From the NCBI GenBank assembly GCA_002835675.1, contig PIZR01000006.1, forward strand, positions 177,754-241,753: a stretch of 64,000 nt of DNA, written 5' to 3'. Position 1 is the stretch's first letter, and every line of letters begins with the position of its first letter. This DNA is from Bacillus sp. BA3 (GTDB taxonomy: Bacteria > Bacillota > Bacilli > Bacillales > DSM-1321). Made by a program: the position numbers and the translations under genes. Shown here in pieces: positions 8,350 to 17,004 of this stretch. A model generated the notes under the pieces. That model was not told the origin of the DNA, made no database searches, and worked only from the letters and a program-made list of their open reading frames with translations.

Positions 8350-8435
8350 ACCGTTAGTTTTTCAGCAGCCTCGCTGAAAGCCGATGCGGCTCCCGTACCG
8401 CCTCTGGAAAGCTTAGTGCCTCTCGTTACAACCAC
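8350..8435 (+). repeat. decayed copy of the mosaic intergenic repeat
   Basis: GCGGCTCCCGTACCGCC, then CTGGAAAGC, aligns to the reverse complement of the repeat at 59301-59426 (GAGGCTCCCGGACCGCC, then GCGGAAAGC), with GAAAGCCGAT against GTAAGCCGAG before it. Ends are degraded. Confidence 0.5.
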
Positions 8436-8577
8436 GCCCACATTGTACAAGCCATAAAAAAATGTAGACAAACCCCTTTTTGCTTTTAAAAGAAACGGAT
8501 ATATTTTCACTTGATTGTGTAGAGAATAAGAAAAAGCTTTTTTTGGTTCAACAGTACTTTGCTTTTTGGAGAAGCCT

Positions 8578-8647
8578 TAATAGGACTTAATAGGACTTAA
8601 CGCATGCAATGTTACATAACTTGTGTTATAATATAATTATGTTACAT
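8578..8647 (+). promoter_or_regulatory. integrase promoter with paired direct repeats
   Basis: TTAATAGGAC repeats back to back at about 8577-8596; ATGTTACAT occurs at 8609-8617 and again at 8639-8647. Between them is an extended -10, TGTTATAAT (8624-8632). The repeats flank the promoter as an operator would. Confidence 0.5.
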
Positions 8648-8666
8648 TGGCAAGAGGAGAAGATCT

Positions 8667-9230
8667 ATGGAATATGTAGAAGCCTTTAAGGATATCAATC
8701 AAATCAGCAAAATAAAAACATACTTACGCTCTCACTCCAGTCGGGATTATTTATTGTTTGTACTCGGCATCAATACAGGTATGAAGATAAATGAAATGCT
8801 CGAAATCACCGTCGCCAGCGTTCTGGATGAAACGGGCAAAATAAAGGAGTTCTATGAGCAGCGTACGGAAAATGACGAAGTAAACCAAATTTATTTGAAC
8901 CTGAAAGTCCGTACCGCCTTACAAGAATACCTTAAAGGCTCAAAGGTTATCGAAGGTCAATTTTTATTTCTTTCCCCTAAGACAAAAAAGCCGATCACAC
9001 GTCAACAGGCTCACCGAATCATCCATGATGCTGTGGAAGGTGCAGGGCTGACAGGCAAGTTCGGAGCAAGTTCGATGCGTAAAACTTTTGGCTACCATGC
9101 CTATAAACAAGGAGTGTCACTGGCATTGATACAGAAGCATTACCATCATTCCAGTCCATCGGAGACATTAAAATACATCGGCATATCGAAGGAGAAGAAA
9201 TTCAAGACGAATATTGACGTTAACTTATAA
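8667..9230 (+). CDS. small tyrosine recombinase / integrase-like protein
   Basis: 187 aa containing only the catalytic half of a phage-integrase-family recombinase; the usual N-terminal core-binding domain is missing. Motif I is NTGMKINEMLEI, where the catalytic Arg of TG-x-R is Lys. Motif II is SSMRKTFGYHAYKQG (Arg kept, the preceding His replaced by Ser). The HHSSPSETLKYIGIS box keeps His and the nucleophile Tyr (about residue 170). Ribosome site AGAGGAGAAG. The Lys substitution makes strand-exchange activity doubtful, though small Bacillus integrase-like proteins of this kind exist. It borders the accessory patch 5.9-9.2 kb, but I found no attachment repeats around it. Confidence 0.8.
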   Translation: MEYVEAFKDINQISKIKTYLRSHSSRDYLLFVLGINTGMKINEMLEITVASVLDETGKIKEFYEQRTENDEVNQIYLNLKVRTALQEYLKGSKVIEGQFLFLSPKTKKPITRQQAHRIIHDAVEGAGLTGKFGASSMRKTFGYHAYKQGVSLALIQKHYHHSSPSETLKYIGISKEKKFKTNIDVNL

Positions 9231-9282
9231 ACATTCTGCTATCTTCTATTAACTCTAACCAACATTTTAAGGAGGAATTCCA

Positions 9283-9780
9283 GTGAGAATTAGAGAAAGT
9301 GAACTTCCTGGTATTGGCCAAAAATTTGAAATCATAACGAGAAATGATGAAAAGTTAGTAATCGTCATTCATGATGACGGCCGTCGGGAATTATACCATT
9401 TTGATAATGAACATGAGGACGTCATATCGAGCATCACCCTTAACGATCAGGAATCACGGCAAATGGCTTCCATCATAGGCGGCATGGTTTATAAACCGCA
9501 AGCACTTGAAACGATTGAAATGTCATTGGGTGACTTGGTGATTGAATGGTTCAAAGTCGAACCAGGTTCAAAGGCCATCAATCAAACGATCGGTGCGATT
9601 GATATCAGGAGCAATTATAACGTGACCGTCATCGCCCATTCTAAAAAAGGAAAAAAACAACTAAATAATCCTGGTCCTGACTCCATCATCGAAACAGGCG
9701 ACACCCTTGTGATATCCGGTGAAAGAAAAGATATCCGAAACCTCACAAGAGAATTATTGACCGACGAAAGGAGTGACTAA
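9283..9780 (+). CDS. khtT: K+/H+ antiporter regulatory subunit KhtT (TrkA-C domain)
   Basis: 165 aa. The N-terminal half (LPGIGQKFEIITRNDEKLV, HDDGRRELYHF) and the C-terminal TrkA-C/RCK-C domain (GAIDIRSNYNVTVIA, NPGPDSIIETGDTLVISG) match B. subtilis KhtT, which binds c-di-AMP and controls the KhtU antiporter. GTG start, with AAGGAGG seven bases upstream. khtU begins 6 bp after the stop, so the pair is translated together. The small khtS gene that precedes khtT in B. subtilis is absent here. Confidence 0.92.
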   Translation: MRIRESELPGIGQKFEIITRNDEKLVIVIHDDGRRELYHFDNEHEDVISSITLNDQESRQMASIIGGMVYKPQALETIEMSLGDLVIEWFKVEPGSKAINQTIGAIDIRSNYNVTVIAHSKKGKKQLNNPGPDSIIETGDTLVISGERKDIRNLTRELLTDERSD

Positions 9781-9786
9781 GCTCAT

Positions 9787-11013
9787 ATGGACCATTTAGT
9801 CTTTGAAGTGGGAACTGCCCTACTTCTAGTGGCATTAGCCGCTCTCGTAGCAGGTAAATTCAAAATATCGAATGTTCCACTATTAATTATCATCGGGATG
9901 CTCGTTGGCCCCCATGCCCCGCACTTCGGATTAATTGACCTGCGTTTCATCGAAAGCGATGAAATCATAGCATTCCTCGGTCGGGTCGGTATATTATTCC
10001 TTCTGTTTTACCTAGGGCTTGAATTTTCCGTCAAAAAGCTCATGAAATCCGGAAAAAATATCGTGACAGGCGGAACCTATTACATTTTAATCAACGTGGG
10101 AATGGCCTTGCTTTACGGTTTCCTGCTCGGTCTTCCATTGAAAGAGGTTCTGATATTAACCGGTATCATCAGTTTTTCTTCAAGTGCCATTGTGGCAAAG
10201 GTGCTTGTGGACCTTAAAAGGACCGGTAACAATGAAACGGAGCTAATCCTTGGCATCATCATGTTTGAAGATATCTTCCTCGCTGTTTATTTATCAGTCG
10301 TATCCGGATTGGTATTAAGCTCTTCTGGTTCCGTTTGGGGAACATTACTTTCTACATTTATCGCGATTGGGTATATGCTGATATTTTTCGTTATCGCCCG
10401 GAAAGCATCTGGGGTCCTTAACAAATTATTCAATATATCCTCCGATGAGATTTTTATCATCGTCGTGTTCGCATTACTATTCTTCATTGCCGGTTTCTCG
10501 GAAACGATTCATGTTGCTGAAGCCATTGGTGCATTACTGCTCGGCCTAGTCTTTTCTGAAACGGAACATAGCGACAGAATCGAGAAACTTGTCATTCCCT
10601 TTCGAGACTTCTTCGGGGCCATATTTTTCTTCAGCTTTGGCTTGAGTATCGATCCGACTACCCTTGGCGGAGCTGTCTGGATGGTTCTTGGTGCCGTCAT
10701 CATCACCATAATCGGTAACTTTGCAGCTGGTATGATTGCCGGACGCAAATCCGGTTTATCTCACAGAGCTTCCGCAAACATCGGTTTAACGATCGTTTCA
10801 CGCGGCGAATTCTCCATCATTTTAGCCAACTTAGGCATTGCCGGCGGTTTAATGCCTATACTAACCCCGTTTGCGGCACTTTATGTCTTAACCTTAGCGA
10901 TTCTTGGGCCGATCCTTACCAAAGAATCCAAACACATCTATAATATCCTAAATAAAGTATTCAAATGGACCCCTCCGAAGGTTCAGAAGGAACAGGGAAA
11001 AGAAGTGCAATAG
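9787..11013 (+). CDS. khtU: K+/H+ antiporter subunit KhtU (CPA2 family)
   Basis: 408 aa, about twelve hydrophobic segments of the CPA2 monovalent cation:proton antiporter fold. Recognisable segments: VPLLIIIGMLVGPHAPHFG, FLGRVGILFLLFYLGLEFS, GIISFSSSAIVAKVL, VAEAIGALLLGLVFSETEHS and SRGEFSIILANLGIAGG. In B. subtilis KhtTU expels potassium at alkaline pH and is inhibited by c-di-AMP through KhtT. Ribosome site AAAGGAGTGA overlaps the end of khtT. A strong terminator follows the stop by a few bases. Confidence 0.93.
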   Translation: MDHLVFEVGTALLLVALAALVAGKFKISNVPLLIIIGMLVGPHAPHFGLIDLRFIESDEIIAFLGRVGILFLLFYLGLEFSVKKLMKSGKNIVTGGTYYILINVGMALLYGFLLGLPLKEVLILTGIISFSSSAIVAKVLVDLKRTGNNETELILGIIMFEDIFLAVYLSVVSGLVLSSSGSVWGTLLSTFIAIGYMLIFFVIARKASGVLNKLFNISSDEIFIIVVFALLFFIAGFSETIHVAEAIGALLLGLVFSETEHSDRIEKLVIPFRDFFGAIFFFSFGLSIDPTTLGGAVWMVLGAVIITIIGNFAAGMIAGRKSGLSHRASANIGLTIVSRGEFSIILANLGIAGGLMPILTPFAALYVLTLAILGPILTKESKHIYNILNKVFKWTPPKVQKEQGKEVQ

Positions 11014-11015
11014 AG

Positions 11016-11052
11016 AAAAACGGCCAGACCGCAATGTCTGGCCGTTTTTCTG
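11016..11052 (+). terminator. khtTU terminator
   Basis: AAAAACGGCCAGAC, CGCAAT loop, GTCTGGCCGTTTTTC: perfect stem with T run. Confidence 0.92.
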
Positions 11053-11403
11053 TTTACCTTAATAAATCACTTAATTAGCTATTATACTTGTTTTAAAGAG
11101 GGCATAAAATCATACCTAGCAGTAGTGTTGGCATTATTGATAGGCTTGAAGTATCGAAAGCTTATCAGTTAGTCGCTTGCTTTACGAATCTTCAATCCTG
11201 ATTTTCCCGGGCATGATACTCGCCATTTCCCGACTTCTGCAATTTTTTTTAAAAAAAGGCATTGAAAAAAGAACTGGCTAAGGTTGTTCATCCTTGGCTA
11301 GCCCTTTTCTTCACCTCTCCATCATTCCGGCATATTTGTCACAAGCTTTTACAAGTGCTCGGATTAGGGCTTTCAATTTCTTTTCTTTTGAGGATTAACT
11401 TAT
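11053..11403. other. intergenic, no gene seen
   Basis: No supported coding region. An imperfect hairpin with flanking A/T runs (AGAACTGGCTAAGG ... CCTTGGCTAGCCCTTTTC, about 11270-11312) resembles a second terminator. Its relation to neighbours is unclear. Confidence 0.4.
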
Positions 11404-11463
11404 ATGAGCAGAGGGAAAAGAAGCAATAACCTAAGTAACTATTCAGGAGTGATGCCCAGATGA
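11404..11463 (+). CDS. possible 19-codon leader ORF overlapping the YihY-type gene
   Basis: ATG at 11404 opens MSRGKRSNNLSNYSGVMPR and stops at TGA 11461-11463, sharing ATGA with the start of the next gene. GAGG lies about ten bases upstream. The next gene's AGGAGTG ribosome site is inside it, so translation of one could influence the other. Could be chance. Confidence 0.25.
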   Translation: MSRGKRSNNLSNYSGVMPR

Positions 11464-12326
11464 ATAAGTCGATAAAATTTTCAAAGAAACTGATTAAAGA
11501 AATAAAGGAAGATCGTGTGACCGGACTGGCAGCAGAACAAGCTTATTACTATCTACTGGCACTATTCCCTTTGCTCATTTTACTGCTGTCCTTATTACCT
11601 TATCTGAACATCGATATTCAGACTGCCCTTGACACGATAAAAACCTTCATGCCTGCGGAAACGATGGAAGTCATCGAGAAAAATATCATTAACATATTAT
11701 CTGAACGGAACGGAGGCTTACTGACTTTTGGTTTCCTTGGCACCATATGGTCCGCTTCCAATGGAATGAATGCGTTCATCCATTCCATGAATATCGCCTA
11801 TGATGTTGAAGAAACAAGGAATTTCATTAAAGCCCGCTTCATTTCCATTGCATTGACATTAGGACTGGTTGTGGCATTCATCGTCATGTTGGGTCTCCCC
11901 GTTTTCGGAAAAGTGATCATCGATTTATTACAGCAAGTCATTCCGATCCCTGAAGAAACGCAAATAATATTCAGCTTTTTACGGTGGGTTATCGCGGTTG
12001 TGGTCATATCACTTGTCCTGACCTTTTTATATCGCTTTGCACCGAATAAAAGTTTTCCCATTAAACATGTCATCCCTGGGGCAGTTACCGCAACTGTACT
12101 TTGGCTAGGAATATCACTTGGATTTTCATTCTATGTCAGTAATTTTGCCAACTATTCTTCCACTTACGGCAGTTTAGGAGGCGTCATCATCTTGATGCTA
12201 TGGCTGTATTTGAGTGGTCTGATTTTTGTGATCGGCGGAGAAATCAATGCAATTCTTCATCGCCAAAACTCCATTCCAAAAAAACCCTCCCGCACGATCG
12301 TCCATCCTGTCCCGCTTAAAAGATAA
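11460..12326 (+). CDS. yfkH: YihY/BrkB family membrane protein (YfkH type)
   Basis: 288 aa with six hydrophobic helices, the UPF0761/BrkB fold once mislabelled ribonuclease BN. Features: GLAAEQAYYYLLALFPLLI near the N-terminus, GFLGTIWSASNGMNAFI, YRFAPN and PGAVTATVLWLGISLGFSFY, with GGVIILMLWLYLSGLIFVIG near the C-terminus. Function in Bacillus is unknown. The closest B. subtilis counterpart I recognise is YfkH (about 275 aa). Ribosome site AGGAGTG. It is monocistronic with a bidirectional terminator shared with nrnB. Confidence 0.87.
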   Translation: MNKSIKFSKKLIKEIKEDRVTGLAAEQAYYYLLALFPLLILLLSLLPYLNIDIQTALDTIKTFMPAETMEVIEKNIINILSERNGGLLTFGFLGTIWSASNGMNAFIHSMNIAYDVEETRNFIKARFISIALTLGLVVAFIVMLGLPVFGKVIIDLLQQVIPIPEETQIIFSFLRWVIAVVVISLVLTFLYRFAPNKSFPIKHVIPGAVTATVLWLGISLGFSFYVSNFANYSSTYGSLGGVIILMLWLYLSGLIFVIGGEINAILHRQNSIPKKPSRTIVHPVPLKR

Positions 12327-12351
12327 AATCATGAATTACGACAAAAGATAG

Positions 12352-12385
12352 AAAAGCGGCTGTCCCATTCGGACAGCCGCTTTCG
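12352..12385 (+). terminator. shared terminator, yfkH and nrnB
   Basis: AAAAGCGGCTGTCC, CATTC loop, GGACAGCCGCTTTC lies between convergent genes. Confidence 0.88.
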
Positions 12386-12388
12386 TAT

Positions 12389-13555
12389 TCATCCTTTATT
12401 GACAAACTCTTCATATCTTTCATCATGGGCCAGCCATGCCGCGTATTTCCGCTTCATGTATTTTTCCGCTTCCATAAATGTATCGAATGTTTTTTTCTGT
12501 TGTTTTCCGTTGATTTCAACAATCCATTGCTCTTCTTCATCTTCATAGATGAATATGTCCTGTTTGTCTCTCGTTGAATATAGGCAGCCCTCTGGGGATT
12601 CCTTTACATTCAGTTGATTCTTATGTGCGTCTCGTTTAAGGGGCTCGGCAAAGAAGGTCTTTTCGACATATTGGCTATACGCCTTTTCGGACATGGTACA
12701 ACCTGCCGCTTTTTGGTGGCCGCCTCCATCGTACTTGCCAGCAACTTCAGAAACATCAATATCGTCGTGAATTGTCCGGAAGCTGATTCTTTTACTTCCA
12801 ACCATCAGGATCGCTATATAATCAAGATGCGAGAACTCTTTCGACAGTTCATTACCCAATTCTGAGTGATATGACTCTGCATGGACCACACCAGCTGTAT
12901 GGGGACCGACCGTAGCCTGATAGACTTCTCTTTTTTTCCTGTTTATGTACCGATCTACCCGACTCTCTTCAACATTCAGAAGGGTTTGCTCCACTTCGTC
13001 AAAAGTAAAACTTTCAGCCGTAGACAGCTTATTTGCAATTTTCATTTCGAATTCCTCTATCGGAATCATGAAAAACAGGTCATTCAATCGTTTTGCCGTT
13101 GTATTTTTATTGACTTCCCATTCCCAAGTATCGTATTGTCGGACCAATTCAACGAATTCAGCGACAATGCTTGAAGGTTCCAGGTATTTATTTTCAACTG
13201 CATACTGATAGAATAATGATGTCGCTGCCGTCTGTTTACCATCTTCCTGTTCGACAGTTACAGATGCCCAATCATGTTCGTTCAAATGCAATGCTGACTT
13301 ATGATGATCGATCAGCAGCGCTTTGCCTCCATCTTCCACAAACTGAGTAATCATTTTTTCGTTATCTTCATCAACCGATAGATCAGTAACGATCAATGTA
13401 TCTTCAAGCTTGGCCTGCTCAAGAAATGCCCCTACGTTCTGATTAAGGCGACCAATTGAATTATAACTTACCACTACTTCTTCTCCGAAGGCCAGCTTAG
13501 CTATAATGCCGCAGCCGACTCCATCTAAATCATTATGTGTAAAGAGATGGTACAC
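12389..13555 (-). CDS. nrnB: DHH-family oligoribonuclease NrnB
   Basis: 388 aa. Degrades short oligoribonucleotides (nanoRNA) and can act on cAMP-type substrates in the DHH-DHHA1 family. Metal-binding motifs: HNDLDGVGC at residues 7-15, VTDLSVDE, and IDHHKSALH. The DHHA1 RNA-binding motif appears as YDGGGHQKAAG near residue 280. Long stretches match B. subtilis NrnB (YngD), for example VHAESYHSELGN and VRQYDTWEWE. The C-terminal 100 residues are a family-specific extension. Single gene, stop next to a shared terminator. Confidence 0.92.
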   Translation of the reverse strand: MYHLFTHNDLDGVGCGIIAKLAFGEEVVVSYNSIGRLNQNVGAFLEQAKLEDTLIVTDLSVDEDNEKMITQFVEDGGKALLIDHHKSALHLNEHDWASVTVEQEDGKQTAATSLFYQYAVENKYLEPSSIVAEFVELVRQYDTWEWEVNKNTTAKRLNDLFFMIPIEEFEMKIANKLSTAESFTFDEVEQTLLNVEESRVDRYINRKKREVYQATVGPHTAGVVHAESYHSELGNELSKEFSHLDYIAILMVGSKRISFRTIHDDIDVSEVAGKYDGGGHQKAAGCTMSEKAYSQYVEKTFFAEPLKRDAHKNQLNVKESPEGCLYSTRDKQDIFIYEDEEEQWIVEINGKQQKKTFDTFMEAEKYMKRKYAAWLAHDERYEEFVNKG

Positions 13556-13600
13556 ACAAACCCCTCCTAGTAACTAATAAATTTACTTTTCCCTAAAGAC

Positions 13601-13885
13601 ATGAATTTCAATTGCAATCTTTACAATTGTAGCATAATCATATCCGCATATTTTATCATGCTTCCATTACGTGATGCTTTTGTTCGTTTTTTTTTCGAAA
13701 AATCCCCTGATGATTCTTTATTTTCCATAATTTATAACGTCCATTACTTTGAAATCGAGGTTTTTCCATTGAAGAGGTTGCGTGGTGAAGATCAGCATTC
13801 ACTAATCGATCAAATGGCTAGGAATTTTACGAACTTTGGAGAATTGCTTAATGGTTTAAAAAGCCAGACCCAATCCGACAAATGA
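13601..13885 (+). CDS. hypothetical small ORF, weakly supported
   Basis: 94 aa from 13601, or 75 aa from ATG 13658 (MLPLRDAFVRFFFEKSP). It overlaps no other gene and lies between two genes that both read leftwards, with a terminator-like hairpin 12 bp after its stop. The C-terminal half (HSLIDQMARNFTNFGELLNG) looks helical and protein-like. Neither start has a good ribosome site, and poly-T runs in the N-terminal part suggest non-coding DNA. No family recognised. Confidence 0.3.
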   Translation: MNFNCNLYNCSIIISAYFIMLPLRDAFVRFFFEKSPDDSLFSIIYNVHYFEIEVFPLKRLRGEDQHSLIDQMARNFTNFGELLNGLKSQTQSDK

Positions 13886-13896
13886 TCCGGTACATC

Positions 13897-13934
13897 AAAA
13901 AAAGCCGCAGGGACGTTATTCCCTGCGGCTTCCT
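13897..13934 (-). terminator. riboflavin operon terminator (bidirectional)
   Basis: AAAAAAAGCCGCAGGG, loop ACGTTATT, CCCTGCGGCTTCC. It serves ribH on the reverse strand, where the stem is followed by TTTTTTT. Confidence 0.88.
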
Positions 13935-13943
13935 TATACCAAA

Positions 13944-14414
13944 TCACTGTTCAATCAATTTTCCAAGGTTGGCCATTTCAATTGCACTAACGGCCGCTTC
14001 ATAGCCTTTATTACCTGATTTTGTTCCTGCACGTTCAATCGCTTGTTCAATATTTTCAGTTGTCAGCAAACCGAAGATAACCGGTACACCCGTTTCCAAG
14101 GAAACGGAAGCCATGCCTTTAGCCGCTTCATTACAGACATAATCATAATGTGAAGTGGCACCCCTGATTACCGTTCCAAGACCGATTACCGCATCATATT
14201 TACCTGTATTCACAAGTTTTTTTGCAATTAACGGTAGTTCAAAAGCACCCGGGACCCAAGCGATGTCAACATCATTCTCATCAACGCCATGACGCTTAAG
14301 GCCATCCAATGCCCCTCCTAAAAGCTTGCTTGTGATAAACTCATTAAATCTTCCTACCACGATACCGACTTTCAATCCTGATCCAATTAATTGTGCTTCA
14401 ATAGTTTTCCCCAT
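13944..14414 (-). CDS. ribH: 6,7-dimethyl-8-ribityllumazine synthase
   Basis: 156 aa. Condenses 5-amino-6-ribitylaminouracil with dihydroxybutanone phosphate, the penultimate step of riboflavin synthesis, and forms 60-mer capsids in Bacillus. Motifs: [73 protein letters not shown] with the catalytic His in SHYDY. Start chosen at ATG 14414 with TAGGAGG eight bases upstream; an upstream TTG at 14420 is too close to that site. Last gene of the FMN-riboswitch operon. Confidence 0.96.
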   Translation of the reverse strand: MGKTIEAQLIGSGLKVGIVVGRFNEFITSKLLGGALDGLKRHGVDENDVDIAWVPGAFELPLIAKKLVNTGKYDAVIGLGTVIRGATSHYDYVCNEAAKGMASVSLETGVPVIFGLLTTENIEQAIERAGTKSGNKGYEAAVSAIEMANLGKLIEQ

Positions 14415-14483
14415 GTCCAATTCCTCCTAATTTTAAAAAACAATATAATTTTTTTGTTCTGTAAGATGTAATTACTTAAATCC

Positions 14484-15131
14484 TCAAGCTTTCGGGATGT
14501 TCAGTTCAAGCTCCTGGTTCCCGATAGTATCATTTTGTTGAAGATACCGAATCAAATCGGCTATCGTAATGAACTTCAGGTTGAATTTATCAGCGATGAC
14601 TTCTAAATCGGATACCCGGGCCATAGATCCATCTTCATTCATGATTTCACAAATGACACCAGCTGGAGCGGCACCGCATAACTTCGCCAAGTCCACCGAT
14701 GCCTCTGTATGTCCCGCCCTCCTTAATACGCCGCCTTCTTTTGCGACTATCGGAAAAGTGTGACCAGGCCTTTGGAAATCTTCAGCGACCGAATCTTCAT
14801 TAAGAAGCTCAAGGATGGTCAAGGACCTTTCAAAAGCACTGATTCCTGTAGAGGTGCTTTTATGATCGACACTTACCGTAAAAGCAGTGCCATGATGATC
14901 GGTATTTTCTCCAACCATAGGATGCAGTTTCAATTTCGCTGCCAGTTCTTCAGTGATGGTTGTACAAATCAAACCACGTCCATGAGTCGCCATGAAATTA
15001 ATCGCTTCAGGTGTCGCCTTTTCGGCCAGCACTACAAAATCCCCTTCATTTTCACGGTCTTCATCATCGGATACGATTACTACCTTGCCTGCCTTCAAAT
15101 CTTCTAATGCTTCTTCTATTGTATGGAACAT
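14484..15131 (-). CDS. ribB: 3,4-dihydroxy-2-butanone-4-phosphate synthase (RibB, no GTP cyclohydrolase II domain)
   Basis: 215 aa. Converts ribulose 5-phosphate to dihydroxybutanone phosphate. The DHBP synthase signature is complete: [64 protein letters not shown]. In B. subtilis and most Bacilli this domain is fused to GTP cyclohydrolase II (RibBA, about 400 aa); here the protein ends in ELELNIPKA, at the position where the second domain would begin, and only 69 bp separate its stop from ribH. Start: second of two adjacent ATGs (15131), giving MFHTIEEAL like homologues. Confidence 0.93.
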   Translation of the reverse strand: MFHTIEEALEDLKAGKVVIVSDDEDRENEGDFVVLAEKATPEAINFMATHGRGLICTTITEELAAKLKLHPMVGENTDHHGTAFTVSVDHKSTSTGISAFERSLTILELLNEDSVAEDFQRPGHTFPIVAKEGGVLRRAGHTEASVDLAKLCGAAPAGVICEIMNEDGSMARVSDLEVIADKFNLKFITIADLIRYLQQNDTIGNQELELNIPKA

Positions 15132-15149
15132 CATTACACCGCCCTTTTA

Positions 15150-15788
15150 TTAGAATCCATGCTCTGCCAAAAACTCTAAATTAAGTCCTGGTTTTGGATT
15201 GCCATTTTTCATTTGATGTATTATATATTTCCCTATCATGTCGTTTTCGATGTTAACGATATCGCCAGCCGCTTTTTGTCCCAATATGGTGTCCTGATGA
15301 GTCAATGGAATCAGTGATACAGTCAATAGGTTCCTTTCGATCCCAAATATCGTCAAGCTCGTTCCATCAATGGCCACGGATCCTTTTGGAATGCAAAAGG
15401 CACTGAGCCCCTCTTCCAATTGGATTACATAATAAACGGCATTTTCTTTCCGTTCTTTTTTGATGATCGTTCCGGTTCCGTCGATATGACCTGAAACAAA
15501 ATGACCGCCAAACCTTCCCTGTGCACTCATGGCTCGTTCAAGATTCACAGGTGATCCCAATTTCAATGTCCGTATCGAGGAAGCTTTGACCGTTTCCGGC
15601 ATCACGTCGACCGTAAACAAACTTTTAGTGAAGGACGTTACCGTTAAGCAGACCCCGTTTACTGAAATACTATCCCCCAGATGAACATCTTCAAGGATTT
15701 TTTCAGAACGAATCGATAACTCCATACTGCTTTTTCCTTTGTTCATGGAATGAACGGTACCGATATCCTCAATGATTCCCGTAAACAT
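15150..15788 (-). CDS. ribE: riboflavin synthase alpha chain
   Basis: 212 aa. Dismutates two dimethylribityllumazine molecules to riboflavin. Two lumazine-binding repeats are visible: [15 protein letters not shown] with [14 protein letters not shown] in the first, [18 protein letters not shown] with [13 protein letters not shown] in the second. The ATG at 15788 follows a GGGGG-type ribosome site; the longer open frame upstream (to 15950) is riboswitch sequence. The usual first gene ribD is absent between leader and ribE. ribB starts 15-18 bp downstream. Confidence 0.95.
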   Translation of the reverse strand: MFTGIIEDIGTVHSMNKGKSSMELSIRSEKILEDVHLGDSISVNGVCLTVTSFTKSLFTVDVMPETVKASSIRTLKLGSPVNLERAMSAQGRFGGHFVSGHIDGTGTIIKKERKENAVYYVIQLEEGLSAFCIPKGSVAIDGTSLTIFGIERNLLTVSLIPLTHQDTILGQKAAGDIVNIENDMIGKYIIHQMKNGNPKPGLNLEFLAEHGF

Positions 15789-15812
15789 GTTTTTCCCCCT
15801 TTTATAAAATAT

Positions 15813-15844
15813 AAAAAACCCCTTAGGATGACCTAAGGAGTTAG
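15813..15844 (-). terminator. FMN-riboswitch expression-platform terminator
   Basis: On the reverse strand CTCCTTAGG, TCAT loop, CCTAAGGGG, then TTTTTTATATTTTAT. It lies between aptamer and ribE, as expected for transcriptional control. Confidence 0.88.
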
Positions 15845-15937
15845 CAGGAGAAATGAGTGAAAAAAATTGTATACCTAAAAAGCCCAACATTTTCATTTTT
15901 GAAAAATTAGGCGTACGTATACACTTGGGTTCCACAC

Positions 15938-16064
15938 GTCCTTCTCCCATCCAGACTTTACTGTCGGCTTTGGAATCTCACCAAATCCTGCCTTTAACAG
16001 GCTCGCGGGCTTAGAATTTCTTCATCACCGCCGGTTGGGATTTTCACCCGACCCCGAAGGACTA
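15938..16064 (-). ncRNA. FMN riboswitch (RFN element)
   Basis: The reverse strand carries the conserved RFN core in order: CTTCGGGGTCGGGTGAAAAT, CCCAACCGGCGGT, GCCCGCGAGCC, GGATTTGGTGAGATTCC, AAAGCCGACAGT, and GTCTGGATGGGAGAAGGA. It senses flavin mononucleotide and prevents transcription past the downstream terminator. Confidence 0.97.
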
Positions 16065-16266
16065 AAATAATATGAATCTTTGAATATTTTATCACCATAA
16101 AGTGAAGATGTAAAATTTCTAACCTTAAATGGTTCAATTGTTACAGAAACTTCCTCTCTTTATGGAAAAACGACCTCCAAAGTCCCCGATGTGCTCCAAA
16201 GAGGTTAATCAGGCTAAATATGTGGAATAGGGTTAGAGGATCACAATTCATATAAGGAGGAAGCCT

Positions 16267-17004
16267 ATGCTTATTTCCATCATCAACTTGATTTTCTATC
16301 TGTTCGTGGTCACGATAAATTTTTTAGCTAATTACCTGCCATTGAACGGCCAGACATCAGGAGAGATTTCCGATAAACTTGATGTCCTTTTCACTCCTGC
16401 AGGATATGTATTTTCCATATGGGGCTTGATCTATTTCCTGCTCGCCATCTGGGTATTCAGGCAGTTTTTAAGCAAACACCAAAACAGCCCTGCTTATAAG
16501 GCATCCTTCCCTTGGTTCGCTTTAAGCTGTGTCTTGAATGGCGCTTGGCTTTTGGCTTGGCACTATGAGCACTTTTTGTTATCCGTATTCATTATCATTG
16601 CTCTTTTGGCTACTTTAATGGTCATTTATACTAACATAAAAAAAGTGGAGCACACGCCTTTCGACCTATTTCCGTTTTCCGTTTATACAGGCTGGGTAAG
16701 TGTTGCAACGATCGCTGACATTTCTTAATACCTTACGTATATCAAATGGGACGGTTTTGGGGTTTCCAGTTCAACATGGACGATCGTCCTGCTGATTGCA
16801 GCAACAATCCTGGCTTTTGTCTTTGCAGGTAAAAACCGGGATTGGTGCTATCCTCTCGTATTCGTTTGGGCGTTCATTGGCATCGGGATACGAAATAGCT
16901 CCGCCTATCCGGTAATTACGGACATTTCTTATATCCTGGCTGTCATCACTTTTATCGTATCCATCACCATCTTCATTAAAAGTAGAAGGAATATGGTAGC
17001 CTAA
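16267..17004 (+). pseudogene. TspO/MBR-type tryptophan-rich sensory protein, interrupted by an in-frame stop
   Basis: The first frame gives 153 aa with membrane helices (FTPAGYVFSIWGLIYFLLAI, YTGWVSVATIADIS) and stops at TAA 16726-16728. The same frame continues at once with YLTYIKWDGFGVSSSTWTI and three more helices to 17004 (FVWAFIGIGIRNSS, ISYILAVITFIVSITIFI). Without the stop the protein would be about 245 aa, typical for the larger Bacillus TspO-like proteins. A single base change explains the interruption, so this is a nonsense allele or a sequencing error. Ribosome site AAGGAGGAA precedes the start. Its stop overlaps that of the convergent gene by a few bases. Confidence 0.8.

Noticed and set aside
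8325..8510. 61-codon reverse ORF
   Set aside because: Covers the decayed mosaic repeat; no ribosome site and no protein-like pattern.
15789..15950. N-terminal extension of the riboflavin synthase frame
   Set aside because: The extra codons are FMN-riboswitch and terminator sequence; the real start at 15788 has a ribosome site and matches family N-termini.
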